A DNA stretch of 20,549 bases, taken from the NCBI GenBank assembly GCA_900772835.1, contig CAAGSA010000048.1, positions 1 to 20,549 on the forward strand. The letters run 5' to 3'. Position 1 is the stretch's first letter, and each line of letters begins with the position of its first letter. The stretch is from an uncultured Prevotella sp. Lineage in GTDB: Bacteria; Bacteroidota; Bacteroidia; Bacteroidales; Bacteroidaceae. The notes under the pieces were generated by a model, which saw only the letters and a program-made list of their open reading frames with translations, was not told where the DNA came from and ran no database searches. Shown here one piece after another: positions 7,558 to 16,682 of the stretch. The position numbers and the translations under genes are program-made.

Positions 7558-8829
7558 ATGCTATACTATCTATTCAGATTTCTCGATCAGTTCGGAATAC
7601 CCGGCAGTCACATGTGGGGCTACATATCGTTCCGCGCACTGCTGGCTATGGTGCTGTCGCTGGTTATATCGGCATGGTTTGGCGAGAAGTTCATAAAATT
7701 CCTCAAGAGCAAGCAGATAACCGAAACACAGCGCGATGCAAAGATTGACCCGTTCGGAGTGAACAAGGTCGGAGTGCCGTCGATGGGCGGCGTGATAATC
7801 ATAGTGTCGATACTGCTGCCGGTGATACTGCTGGGCAGGATACGCAACATATATCTGATACTGATGATCGTAACCACCCTGTGGCTGGGATTCCTCGGCG
7901 GACTTGACGATTATATCAAGATATTCCGCCACAACAAGGACGGACTGCCCGGAAAGTTCAAGATTGTGGGGCAGATAAGCATCGGACTCATCGTGGGACT
8001 GGTGTTATGGATGAGTCCTGACGCCAAGATAAACGAGAATCTCGCCATAAAGAAACAGAATGGCACGGAGATTGTAGTGAAGCACAGACCGGAGTCGGTG
8101 AAGTCGCTCAAGACAACCATCCCGTTCGTCAAGGGCCACAACCTCGACTATGCCAACCTGATGTCGTTCTGCGGCAAATACAAGACAGCCGCCGGATGGA
8201 TACTGTTTGTAGTGATGACAATCCTTGTGGTGACGGCAGTGTCGAACGGAGCAAACCTGAACGACGGAATGGACGGAATGTGTGCAGGAAACTCGGCGAT
8301 AATAGGAGTGGCGCTGGGCATCTTCGCCTATGTGAGCAGCCATATCGAATATGCGGCATATCTGAACATCATGTACATCCCCGGCTCGCAGGAGCTTGTG
8401 GTGTTCCTCTGCGCCTTCATCGGAGCGCTGGTGGGATTCCTGTGGTACAACTCATATCCGGCACAGGTGTTCATGGGCGACACCGGTTCGCTCACCATCG
8501 GCGGTATAATCGGAGTGTGCGCCGTGATTATACACAAGGAGCTGATGCTGCCGATACTGTGCGGCGTGTTCTTTGTGGAGAGTCTCAGCGTGATACTGCA
8601 GGTGTACGTGGCGAAGTGGGGTACAAGACACGGAAAGAAGCTGCGCCTCATAAAGCGCGCGCCGCTGCACGACACATTCCGAACGACCGACAGCCAGCTT
8701 GCACCGGACATAAAGTATCTGTTCCGCAAGCCGAACACCGTGGTGCATGAATCCAAGATAACCATAAGGTTCTGGATAATGACAATCATACTTGCCGCAC
8801 TGACAATAATAACACTGAAGATGAGATAA
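7558..8829 (+). CDS. mraY: Phospho-MurNAc-pentapeptide transferase MraY
   Basis: MraY transfers phospho-MurNAc-pentapeptide from UDP to undecaprenyl phosphate to make lipid I. The 423-residue protein has about ten membrane segments and the family landmarks: KxGxPSMGG (70-78), Asp117-Asp118 in FLGGLDDY, NLNDGMDG (233-240) and AQVFMGDTGSL (302-312). Length exceeds the usual ~360 because of a polar loop (about 153-205) and a C-terminal insert. Two key places differ from E. coli/Aquifex: the NLTDGLDG motif reads NLNDGMDG, and the PLHHHY loop reads APLHDTF (368-374), followed by about 20 extra residues before HESK. Essential function is still likely, since the gene is intact and in its normal place; the changes may be lineage-specific. 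Confidence 0.94.
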   Translation: MLYYLFRFLDQFGIPGSHMWGYISFRALLAMVLSLVISAWFGEKFIKFLKSKQITETQRDAKIDPFGVNKVGVPSMGGVIIIVSILLPVILLGRIRNIYLILMIVTTLWLGFLGGLDDYIKIFRHNKDGLPGKFKIVGQISIGLIVGLVLWMSPDAKINENLAIKKQNGTEIVVKHRPESVKSLKTTIPFVKGHNLDYANLMSFCGKYKTAAGWILFVVMTILVVTAVSNGANLNDGMDGMCAGNSAIIGVALGIFAYVSSHIEYAAYLNIMYIPGSQELVVFLCAFIGALVGFLWYNSYPAQVFMGDTGSLTIGGIIGVCAVIIHKELMLPILCGVFFVESLSVILQVYVAKWGTRHGKKLRLIKRAPLHDTFRTTDSQLAPDIKYLFRKPNTVVHESKITIRFWIMTIILAALTIITLKMR

Positions 8830-8900
8830 AGAAACGGGGGAGCGGTAAAAACTGCAGCTCCATGGCATATCCGTCCAATAAAACATAAAGAAAGCAAAAA

Positions 8901-10232
8901 ATGAAAAGAATAGTAATACTTGGAGCCGGAGAGAGCGGCGCTGGAGCCGCCGTGCTGGCAAAGAAAGAAGGTTTCGATGTGTTCGTTTCAGATATGTCCG
9001 GCATCAAGGACAAATACAAGAAACTGCTCGACGACCATGGGATAGAGTGGGAGGAAGGCAGGCATACGGAGGAGAAAATCCTGAATGCCGACGAGATAAT
9101 CAAGAGCCCTGGAATACCAAAGGAGGCACCTATGGTGAAGAAGTGTATGGAGAAGAACATACACATCATCAGCGAGATAGAGTTCGCCGGAAGATACACC
9201 GACGCAAAGATGGTCTGTATAACCGGAAGCAACGGAAAGACGACAACCACATCGCTCATATACCATATTTTCAAGAATGCGGGATATGACGCGGGACTCG
9301 CCGGAAACATAGGAAAGAGCCTTGCGCTGCAGGTGGCGGAAGAGCCGCACGAATACTATATCATAGAGCTCAGCTCGTTCCAGCTCGACGATATGTACGA
9401 CTTCCGTGCAAACATCGCCATCCTGCTGAACATCACGCCCGACCATCTCGACCGATACGGATTCTGCATGCAGAACTACGTGGACGCAAAGATGCGCATC
9501 ATACAGAACCAGACCGGCGACGACTCTTTCATCTACTGGAACGACGACCCGGTGATAAAGAATGAACTCGACAAGTATGAGATAAAGGCTGTGAAGTGCC
9601 CATTCTCGGAACTCAAGGAGAAGGGGTCCATCGGATACATAGAGGAAGGACAGTACAAGATAGAATACCCAACACCGTTCAATATGGAACAGGAGGAACT
9701 GAGCCTTACGGGCAAGCATAACATCTACAACTCGCTTGCTGCCGGAATAGCCTCAAACATAGCTGGAATAAAGAAGGAAGACATAAAGAAGAGCCTGAGC
9801 GACTTCCCCGGTGTGGAGCACCGTCTGGAAAAAGTGGCTACAGTGGGAGGAGTGCTCTACGTGAACGACTCCAAGGCGACAAACGTGGATGCCTGCTGGT
9901 ATGCACTGGAAAGCATGAAGACACCCACCATCCTCATTATCGGAGGAAAAGACAAGGGCAACGACTACAACGAGATAAAGGAACTGGTGAAGAAGAAATG
10001 TGCAGGCATCGTCTATCTGGGTGCCGACAACAAGAAACTGCACGACTTCTTCGACGGTATGGGCATTCCGGTTGCCGACACGCACAGTATGAAAGACTGT
10101 GTGGAGGAGTGCCGAAAGATGGCAAAGCCGGGATATACGGTGCTGCTCAGTCCGTGCTGCGCAAGCTTCGACCTGTTCCGCAATATGGAAGACAGAGGCG
10201 AACAGTTCAAGAGCCTCGTAAGGGGAATGTAA
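8901..10232 (+). CDS. murD: UDP-MurNAc-L-alanine:D-glutamate ligase MurD
   Basis: MurD adds D-glutamate to UDP-MurNAc-L-Ala in the cytoplasm using ATP. The 443 residues contain an N-terminal Rossmann-like UDP-binding domain (VILGAGESGAGAA at 5-17), the ATP loop TGSNGKTTT (108-116), ELSSFQLD (156-163), NITPDHLDRY (177-186), the C-terminal NDSKATN (322-328) and GGKDKG (348-353), and near the end LSPCCASFD. Length and motif order are normal. It starts 71 nt after mraY with an A-rich leader (AAAGAAAGCAAAAA). Confidence 0.96.
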   Translation: MKRIVILGAGESGAGAAVLAKKEGFDVFVSDMSGIKDKYKKLLDDHGIEWEEGRHTEEKILNADEIIKSPGIPKEAPMVKKCMEKNIHIISEIEFAGRYTDAKMVCITGSNGKTTTTSLIYHIFKNAGYDAGLAGNIGKSLALQVAEEPHEYYIIELSSFQLDDMYDFRANIAILLNITPDHLDRYGFCMQNYVDAKMRIIQNQTGDDSFIYWNDDPVIKNELDKYEIKAVKCPFSELKEKGSIGYIEEGQYKIEYPTPFNMEQEELSLTGKHNIYNSLAAGIASNIAGIKKEDIKKSLSDFPGVEHRLEKVATVGGVLYVNDSKATNVDACWYALESMKTPTILIIGGKDKGNDYNEIKELVKKKCAGIVYLGADNKKLHDFFDGMGIPVADTHSMKDCVEECRKMAKPGYTVLLSPCCASFDLFRNMEDRGEQFKSLVRGM

Positions 10233-10324
10233 GGAAGGCATCCCTGGAGAGGACGTGGACAATCAACTTTATGCAAGGCAAATAATGACGACAAGATTAT
10301 AAAAAAATACTGGGAGACTCATGA

Positions 10325-11632
10325 ATGACTGAGAAGACAGTGACAACAACATCAGGCAGGCTGAAAGGCGACGGAATCATCTGGGCGGTGTTCTTCGCTC
10401 TGTGTATCGTAAGCATAATCGAGGTGTTCAGCGCTTCGAGCAACCTTACATACAAGACCAGCAACTACTGGGGCCCGGTAATCAAGCATACGCTACTGTT
10501 GGGAATCGGTGTGGTGTTCATGGTGCTGACGATGAACATAAAGTGCAAATACTTCAAGATAGTGACGCCGTTCGCACTGGTGCTGTCATTTTTCGCACTG
10601 CTGTTGTGCCTGTTCATCGGACAGGTGACAAACGGGGCATCGCGATGGATAAACCTGGGATTCATACAGTTCCAGCCATCGGAAATGGCAAAGGGAGCCG
10701 TAGTGCTCGCCGTGGCGCAGATTCTGAGTGCCACACAGACGGAACATGGGGCGGACAAACGCGCCTTCAAGTGGATACTGATCGTAAGCAGCGTGTTCCT
10801 TGCATTCATCGTCACCGAAAACCTCTCTACGGCATTCCTGCTCGGAGCGGTGGTGATGATGATGATGTGGATAGGAAGGGTGCCGAAGCGGCTGTTGGGA
10901 AATCTGCTCGGATGCATCTTCATATTCGGAGTGGTAGCAGTTTCGACAATCATGCTGTTCGGCAAAGAACAAAAAGACGACGTGGAGAAAGATTCACGGA
11001 TGGAGATGGTGGAGAACACTGCCGCCGCACAGCAGAAGGCAGGAAAAAAGAAATCGAAGGGAGTACTGCACCGACTCGGCACGTGGAAAGGCAGAATAAA
11101 CGAATTCATGAACACTGAGCCCGTTCCGGCGAAGGAATTCGACCTCGACAAAAAGGCGCAGGTGGGATATTCGAATATCGCCATAGCATCGTCGAACCTC
11201 GTGGGGAAGGGACCGGGAAACTCCACAGCACGCGACTATCTGCCGCAGGCTTTCTCCGACTTCATATACTCCATCATCATAGAGGAAACAGGAGTGGTGG
11301 GAGCAGCAATAGTGTGTCTGCTGTATATCATCCTGCTCTTCAGGACAGCGGTGATTGCAAACAGATGCGTGAACACCTTCCCTGCATTGCTCATCATGGG
11401 TATGTCGCTGCTGCTCGTCACGCAGGCAATGTTCAATATGCTGGTGGCAGTAGGGCTCGCACCCGTAACGGGACAGCCGCTGCCGCTGATAAGCAAGGGA
11501 GGAACATCGTCGATAATGAACTGCGTGTATATTGGAGTGATACTGAGCGTGAGCTGCTCGGCAAAGAAGAAAGGCGAAACGACGGACAGCAATGCGACTG
11601 CCGCTCCAGCCGCAGGCGGAGCGCAGGGATAA
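10325..11632 (+). CDS. ftsW: FtsW, septal peptidoglycan glycosyltransferase (SEDS family)
   Basis: The 435-residue integral membrane protein polymerises lipid II at the division site together with FtsI. SEDS landmarks are present: GASRWINLGFIQFQPSE (104-120), a TENLSTA segment (164-170), SDFIYSIIIEETG (311-323) containing Asp312 at the catalytic position of FtsW/RodA, and the C-terminal PLPLISKGGTSS (385-396). A charged extramembrane stretch (about 212-275) separates two membrane blocks. An upstream ATG at 10321 meets a stop after three codons, so 10325 is the start. It lies 92 nt after murD. The C-terminal tail is Thr/Ala/Gly-rich and low complexity. Confidence 0.95.
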   Translation: MTEKTVTTTSGRLKGDGIIWAVFFALCIVSIIEVFSASSNLTYKTSNYWGPVIKHTLLLGIGVVFMVLTMNIKCKYFKIVTPFALVLSFFALLLCLFIGQVTNGASRWINLGFIQFQPSEMAKGAVVLAVAQILSATQTEHGADKRAFKWILIVSSVFLAFIVTENLSTAFLLGAVVMMMMWIGRVPKRLLGNLLGCIFIFGVVAVSTIMLFGKEQKDDVEKDSRMEMVENTAAAQQKAGKKKSKGVLHRLGTWKGRINEFMNTEPVPAKEFDLDKKAQVGYSNIAIASSNLVGKGPGNSTARDYLPQAFSDFIYSIIIEETGVVGAAIVCLLYIILLFRTAVIANRCVNTFPALLIMGMSLLLVTQAMFNMLVAVGLAPVTGQPLPLISKGGTSSIMNCVYIGVILSVSCSAKKKGETTDSNATAAPAAGGAQG

Positions 11633-11670
11633 GGAAGTAAATATAAGAAGAAAAGAAAAATATCAGGGTT

Positions 11671-12783
11671 ATGGACAAAGAACTGAGAGTTATAATAAGC
11701 GGAGGCGGAACGGGCGGACATATCTTTCCTGCCGTCTCGATAGCGAATGCTGTGAAGGCAAAACGACCCGATGCAAAGATTCTGTTTGTCGGAGCACTGG
11801 GGCGGATGGAGATGCAGCGCGTCCCGGCTGCGGGATATGAAATAAAGGGGCTGCCAGTGCGAGGGCTTATACGCCCGTTGTGGTCGCCCAAGAACATAGG
11901 AGTGCTTGTCGACTATCTGAGGAGCAAGCGTATGGCAAAGAACATCATCAGGCAGTTCAAGCCGATGGTGGCAGTGGGTGTCGGCGGCTATGCCAGCGGA
12001 GCCACTCTCGATGCTGCACACGCGCTCGGAGTGCCGAGCCTCATACAGGAACAGAACTCTTATGCCGGAAAGACGAACAAGATGCTCTCTACGAAGGCCG
12101 ACAAGATTTGTGTGGCATACGACGGGATGGAGCGTTTCTTCCCAGCCGGAAAGATAATGATGACCGGCAACCCCGTGCGCCAGAACATCGTTGAGGATGG
12201 AGTGTCGCACGATGATGCCGTAAGACAGTTCGGACTCGACCCTGCAAAGAAGACAATACTCATCGTGGGCGGCAGTCTCGGGGCGCGCACCGTGAACGAG
12301 AGCGTGCTCAGACATCTCGACGAAATAGAGCAGTCGGGAGTGCAGTTCATCTGGCAGACTGGTAAATACTACAATGCCTCGATTATGGAAAAGATGAAAG
12401 CGCACAAGCCTATGCCCATGTTGAAGGTGCTCGACTTCATATCAGATATGGGAGCAGCATACAAGGCTGCCGACTTGGTGATAAGCCGTGCAGGGGCAAG
12501 CAGCATATCTGAGTTCTGTCTGATAGGCAAACCGGTGATTCTCGTGCCGTCGCCGAATGTGGCAGAAGACCACCAGACGAAGAACGCTATGGCTCTCGTG
12601 ACCAAAGGGGCGGCATTGATGGTGAAGGATGTTGAGGCTGGCGACAAGGTGATAGGGCTTGCTTTGCAGACGGTGTGCGACCAGGAAAAGCTCGACAGCC
12701 TTTCGCGGAACGTGAAGAAACTCGCCCTGCCGAACTCTGCCGACATCATTGCCGACGAGGTGCTGAAACTGGCAGGTGTGTAA
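11671..12783 (+). CDS. murG: UDP-GlcNAc:lipid I N-acetylglucosaminyltransferase MurG
   Basis: MurG adds GlcNAc to lipid I on the inner face of the membrane to give lipid II. This GT-B protein has 370 residues with the N-terminal GGGTGGHIFPA loop (11-21), LGRMEMQRVPAAGY (43-56), QEQNSYAGKTN (127-137), GGSLGA (200-205), SRAGASSISE (272-281) and the UDP-GlcNAc region ending PSPNVAEDHQTKNA (293-306). Length is normal. The gene follows ftsW after 38 nt in an A-rich leader. Confidence 0.96.
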   Translation: MDKELRVIISGGGTGGHIFPAVSIANAVKAKRPDAKILFVGALGRMEMQRVPAAGYEIKGLPVRGLIRPLWSPKNIGVLVDYLRSKRMAKNIIRQFKPMVAVGVGGYASGATLDAAHALGVPSLIQEQNSYAGKTNKMLSTKADKICVAYDGMERFFPAGKIMMTGNPVRQNIVEDGVSHDDAVRQFGLDPAKKTILIVGGSLGARTVNESVLRHLDEIEQSGVQFIWQTGKYYNASIMEKMKAHKPMPMLKVLDFISDMGAAYKAADLVISRAGASSISEFCLIGKPVILVPSPNVAEDHQTKNAMALVTKGAALMVKDVEAGDKVIGLALQTVCDQEKLDSLSRNVKKLALPNSADIIADEVLKLAGV

Positions 12784-12845
12784 AAACCCATGCACACATT
12801 ATTATATATAAAAAGAAACATTTCTATAAAAGGAAGAATAAGAAA

Positions 12846-14228
12846 ATGGAACTGAAAGATATAAAGTCTGTTTATTTCGTGGGAGCCGGCGGCATAGGCA
12901 TGAGTGCCGTGGCACGCTATTTCATACGTCGCGGTCTTGTAGTGGCAGGCTACGACAAGACACCTTCGAAACTGACGCAGCAGCTTGAAAAGGAGGGAAT
13001 GCTTCTGCACTATACGGAGAACGTGGACGAAATACCGCATTCTTGCACAAAAAAGGAATCGACACTCGTGGTGTATACTCCGGCAATACCGCAGGAACAC
13101 AAGGAACTGGTGTATTTCCGCGAGAACGGTTTCGATGTGGAGAAGAGGGCACAGGTGCTCGGAATGCTCACACGCACTCACAAGGGACTGTGTTTCGCCG
13201 GAACGCACGGTAAAACCACAACATCTACCATGTGTGCCCATATTATGCACCAGAGCGCGGTGGACTGCAATGCTTTCCTCGGCGGAATATCGAAGAACTA
13301 CGGCACAAACTACATTCTGAGCCAGGATAGCGACTACGTGGTTATCGAGGCGGATGAGTTCGACCGCAGCTTCCACTGGCTGCGCCCGTGGATGAGCGTC
13401 ATCACGTCTACCGACCCCGACCACCTCGACATCTACGGCACGAAAGAGGCTTATCTTGAAAGCTTCCGTCACTATACCACGCTGATACAGCCGGGAGGCG
13501 CACTCATAGTACACAAAAATCTGGAGATGAAAGCCGACGTGCAGCCGGGAGTGAAGGTATACGAATATAGTCTCGAAGCAGGAGATTTCCATGCTGAGAA
13601 CGTAAGGATAGAGAATGGAGAGATAACGTTCGACTTCATCTCGCCGGTGGAGAGCATAAAGGATGTGCAGCTCGGACAGCCTGTGCCCATCAACGTGGAG
13701 AATGCAATCGCTGCAATGGCGATGGCACAGCTCAACGGATGCACGGCAAAGGAACTGAAATACGGCATCGCCACATATCACGGAGTGGACCGTCGCTTCG
13801 ATTTCAAGATAAAGACAGACAAACTCGTGTTCATGAGCGACTACGCACACCACCCGAAGGAGATATTCCAGAGTGCGAAGAGCATCCGTGAACTGTATAA
13901 GGACAAGAAAATCACGGCAATCTTCCAGCCGCATCTCTATACCAGGACACGCGACTTCTACAAGGATTTCGCAAAAAGCCTGAGCCTGCTCGACCGTGTG
14001 GTGCTGTGCGACATCTATCCGGCAAGGGAGGAACCTATTCCGGGAGTGACCTCAAAGCTCATATATGACAATCTCGAACCCGGTGTGGAGAAAGAGATGA
14101 TTCATAAGGAAGATGTGCTCGACTATGTGAAGAACCACGACTTCGAGGTGCTTGTGGTGCTTGGTGCCGGCGACCTTGACAACTATGTGCCGCAGATAGA
14201 GGAAATACTCGAAGCAAAGGCTCGCTGA
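12846..14228 (+). CDS. murC: UDP-N-acetylmuramate:L-alanine ligase MurC
   Basis: MurC attaches L-alanine to UDP-MurNAc, the first step of stem-peptide synthesis. The 460-residue product has GAGGIGMS (13-20), the ATP loop GTHGKTTT (119-126), EADEFDRSF (168-176), STDPDHLDIY (188-197) and SDYAHHPKE in the C-terminal domain. The reading frame is open back to an ATG at 12675, inside murG, but the extra 57 residues are unlike MurC. The ATG at 12846 begins just before the conserved Rossmann strand and follows an A/G-rich leader (GGAAGAATAAGAAA), so it is preferred. The gap after murG (62 nt) contains an AT-rich run. Confidence 0.95.
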   Translation: MELKDIKSVYFVGAGGIGMSAVARYFIRRGLVVAGYDKTPSKLTQQLEKEGMLLHYTENVDEIPHSCTKKESTLVVYTPAIPQEHKELVYFRENGFDVEKRAQVLGMLTRTHKGLCFAGTHGKTTTSTMCAHIMHQSAVDCNAFLGGISKNYGTNYILSQDSDYVVIEADEFDRSFHWLRPWMSVITSTDPDHLDIYGTKEAYLESFRHYTTLIQPGGALIVHKNLEMKADVQPGVKVYEYSLEAGDFHAENVRIENGEITFDFISPVESIKDVQLGQPVPINVENAIAAMAMAQLNGCTAKELKYGIATYHGVDRRFDFKIKTDKLVFMSDYAHHPKEIFQSAKSIRELYKDKKITAIFQPHLYTRTRDFYKDFAKSLSLLDRVVLCDIYPAREEPIPGVTSKLIYDNLEPGVEKEMIHKEDVLDYVKNHDFEVLVVLGAGDLDNYVPQIEEILEAKAR

Positions 14229-14296
14229 TGCCGTGACGCGGTTCACGTAGCATACGGAACAAAGGTAATAACAATATAAACAACAACAGCATCCCG

Positions 14297-15103
14297 ATGC
14301 GCTCCATATACAAGAAAGCAATACTTGTCCTGCTCGACTTCATCCTGTTCGGATATATAGTCATGGCGATGGTCTCGTTCAACAAACCAGACGAGTCGAA
14401 GAAGGTGTGCTCAGAGGTGAACATACAGATTGACGACAACAATGCCAACGGCTTCCTCAGTGCTGCTGAGGTGAAGAAGATTCTGAAGTCGAACCGCATG
14501 TACCCGCTCAATGCCAGGATGACCGACGTGCAGCCGCGGCAGATAGAAGACCTGCTGTGCCAAAGCCCGTTCGTGAATACAGCCGACTGCTACAAGACGC
14601 AGGACAACCGTGTGTTCATCAGCATAACGCAGCGACTGCCGGTGATAAGGATAAAAAGTCAGCATGGAGCCGACTATTACCTCGACGACAAGGGGGGCAT
14701 CATGCCGAACTCCAAGTATACGTCAGACCTCATAATCGCCACAGGCAACATCAGCCATTGGTTCGCACGAAACTACATAGCCCCGATAGCAAACACCATA
14801 ATGGCAAACGACCTGTGGAAAAATATGGTGGAGCAGATAAATGTGCTGCCCGACCTCGGCATAGAGATAGTGCCGCGTGTGGGCAACCACGTGGTGTATC
14901 TTGGCACCCCGCCGATGACAAGAGTAGTGTCGAAGCGGCAGGAGCTGATAGAGGACTTCATCGGACGCAAATTTACGAGGCTTGAAAAATTCTACAAGTT
15001 CGGACTGAACCAGGTGGGATGGAACAAATACTCGTATATAAACCTGGAATTCGACAACCAGATAATATGTAAGAAAAAAGAACAGCAACCAGAAAATATA
15101 TAA
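14297..15103 (+). CDS. ftsQ: FtsQ/DivIB-type cell division protein
   Basis: The 268-residue single-pass membrane protein has a short cytoplasmic tail, one membrane segment (about 7-28) and a periplasmic part. The periplasmic part contains a POTRA-like domain (about 38-115, ending in VFISITQRLPVIRI) and a following beta domain with the conserved YYLDDKGGIMP (126-136). FtsQ links early and late division proteins through FtsL and FtsB. Sequence conservation is low, as usual for this family, but domain order, size and place between murC and ftsA fit well. It ends 5 nt before the ftsA start, suggesting coupling. Confidence 0.88.
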   Translation: MRSIYKKAILVLLDFILFGYIVMAMVSFNKPDESKKVCSEVNIQIDDNNANGFLSAAEVKKILKSNRMYPLNARMTDVQPRQIEDLLCQSPFVNTADCYKTQDNRVFISITQRLPVIRIKSQHGADYYLDDKGGIMPNSKYTSDLIIATGNISHWFARNYIAPIANTIMANDLWKNMVEQINVLPDLGIEIVPRVGNHVVYLGTPPMTRVVSKRQELIEDFIGRKFTRLEKFYKFGLNQVGWNKYSYINLEFDNQIICKKKEQQPENI

Positions 15104-15108
15104 GCAAT

Positions 15109-16623
15109 ATGCCAGCAAAGGATTTTATAGTAGCAATAGAACTCGGTTCGTCAAGACTCAGAGGTATAGCGGGCCGGAAGAACTCCGACGGAAGCATCAC
15201 GGTGCTCGCCGTGGCGAGCGAGGAGTCTTCGTCGGTAATACGCAAGGGCATTGTGTATAATATAGACAAGACAGTGCAGTGCATAACAAACATCATGAAC
15301 AAGCTGAAAGCCATGCTCAACAGGGAAATCTCGCAGGTTTATGTGGGAGTGGGCGGACAGTCGATTCTGAGCGTGAGGAACGAGATAAGCCGCGACTTGT
15401 CGAAGGGAACCATCGTCACACAGCAGATGGTGAACGAACTGATGGATGCCAACCGCAACAAAGAGTACGACGGAAAAGAAATCCTTGACGTGGCGATACA
15501 GGAATACAAAGTGGGCAACGACCTGCAGAACGACCCTGCAGGAATACAGACCGACCATCTGACGGGCAACTTCCTGAACATACTGTGGCGCAAGGAATTC
15601 TATGACAAGCTGAATGACTGCTTCAGTCGTGCCAACGTGAGGATTGCCGAACTCGACATTGCTCCGCTGGCTCTTGCCGACCGTATCCTCGACGACACTT
15701 GCAAACGTGCCGGATGCCTGCTCGTTGACTTCGGTGCAGAAACAACCACTATGCTTGTTTACCACAAGAACATCTTGCGCCATATCGCCGTTATCCCTCT
15801 CGGCAGCAGCAATATAACAAAGGATATCGCATCGCTCAAGATTGACGAGGATTTGGCTGAGAAGATGAAGATAAAATACGGCTGTGCCTATACCGATGTA
15901 AAGGAACTGGATAAGTCGCTTGACTATTCGATAGATGCAGAACACAGTGTGGCGAGCATCAAGTTCCTGCAGGTAGTGGAGGCAAGGACACAGGAGATAA
16001 TCGACAATGTATGGGCTCAGGTGCCGCAGGAATACCGCGACAAGCTGAACGGCGGAATTGTGATAACCGGCGGCGGCGCGAACCTGAGGAACATAGCCAA
16101 GGCTTTCGTCAGAAAAACAAAGATGGAGAAGGTGGTAGTGAAACTCTTCATCAACGACAGCGTGAACGCAGCAAGCAAGAATGTCAGCGTGCCACACGAC
16201 GGAACGATGAACACTCTCCTTGGTCTGCTGCTCAAGGGCGACGTGAGCTGTGACGGCGGCGAGCTGAATCACCAGCGCGACATATTCGAAGACAACGAAA
16301 TCCACAAGGAGCCGAAAACGGTTTACCCTGCCGAGCAGCCGGCGACAGCCGTTGCCGGAACTACAGGTATAGGTAGAGTGTCCACTCCGGCAGAGAAAGA
16401 TGCCCAGGAGAAGATTCGCCGTGCTGCCGAGAAAAAGGAGTGGGACCAGGCGGTGCTCGACAACACAGCGGAGGCTTACGAACGCTACATCACGGCATAT
16501 CCCGGCGGTGAGCACGTGGCTGAGGCTGAGGATAAGATAGCCGCACTGAAGAAGCACTCGATGGGCAGCAGATTCAGCAAATTCAAGAAATGGGTGATAG
16601 GCCAGATTACTGAGGAGGAGTAG
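15109..16623 (+). CDS. ftsA: FtsA, actin-like membrane tether of FtsZ
   Basis: FtsA (504 residues) is an actin-fold ATPase that anchors FtsZ filaments to the inner membrane. Visible parts are the phosphate-1 loop AIELGSSRLRG (9-19), the 1C domain region (about 80-165), LLVDFGAETTTM (204-215) as phosphate-2, and ITGGGANLRNI (319-329) for adenosine binding. The C-terminus is longer than in E. coli (about 420). A linker (about 385-440) leads to a helical motif with W445, A448, NTAEAY (452-457) and YPGGEHVAEAE (464-474), then an amphipathic helix MGSRFSKFKKWVIGQI (485-500) likely to bind the membrane. It lies 5 nt after ftsQ and 59 nt before ftsZ. Confidence 0.95.
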   Translation: MPAKDFIVAIELGSSRLRGIAGRKNSDGSITVLAVASEESSSVIRKGIVYNIDKTVQCITNIMNKLKAMLNREISQVYVGVGGQSILSVRNEISRDLSKGTIVTQQMVNELMDANRNKEYDGKEILDVAIQEYKVGNDLQNDPAGIQTDHLTGNFLNILWRKEFYDKLNDCFSRANVRIAELDIAPLALADRILDDTCKRAGCLLVDFGAETTTMLVYHKNILRHIAVIPLGSSNITKDIASLKIDEDLAEKMKIKYGCAYTDVKELDKSLDYSIDAEHSVASIKFLQVVEARTQEIIDNVWAQVPQEYRDKLNGGIVITGGGANLRNIAKAFVRKTKMEKVVVKLFINDSVNAASKNVSVPHDGTMNTLLGLLLKGDVSCDGGELNHQRDIFEDNEIHKEPKTVYPAEQPATAVAGTTGIGRVSTPAEKDAQEKIRRAAEKKEWDQAVLDNTAEAYERYITAYPGGEHVAEAEDKIAALKKHSMGSRFSKFKKWVIGQITEEE

Positions 16624-16682
16624 TCCCTCTGCGGCCCCGATATGTAAACAAACAAAGCTATAACAATAAAGACAATATCAAT

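Noticed and set aside
12675..12845. 57-residue N-terminal extension of murC
   Set aside because: The extra residues overlap murG, are unlike any MurC N-terminus, and the ATG at 12846 sits right before the conserved nucleotide-binding strand.
12369..13934. 521-codon open frame on the minus strand opposite murG and murC
   Set aside because: It is antisense to the conserved motifs of both enzymes, shows no recognisable family, and spans the murG-murC gap with low-complexity sequence.
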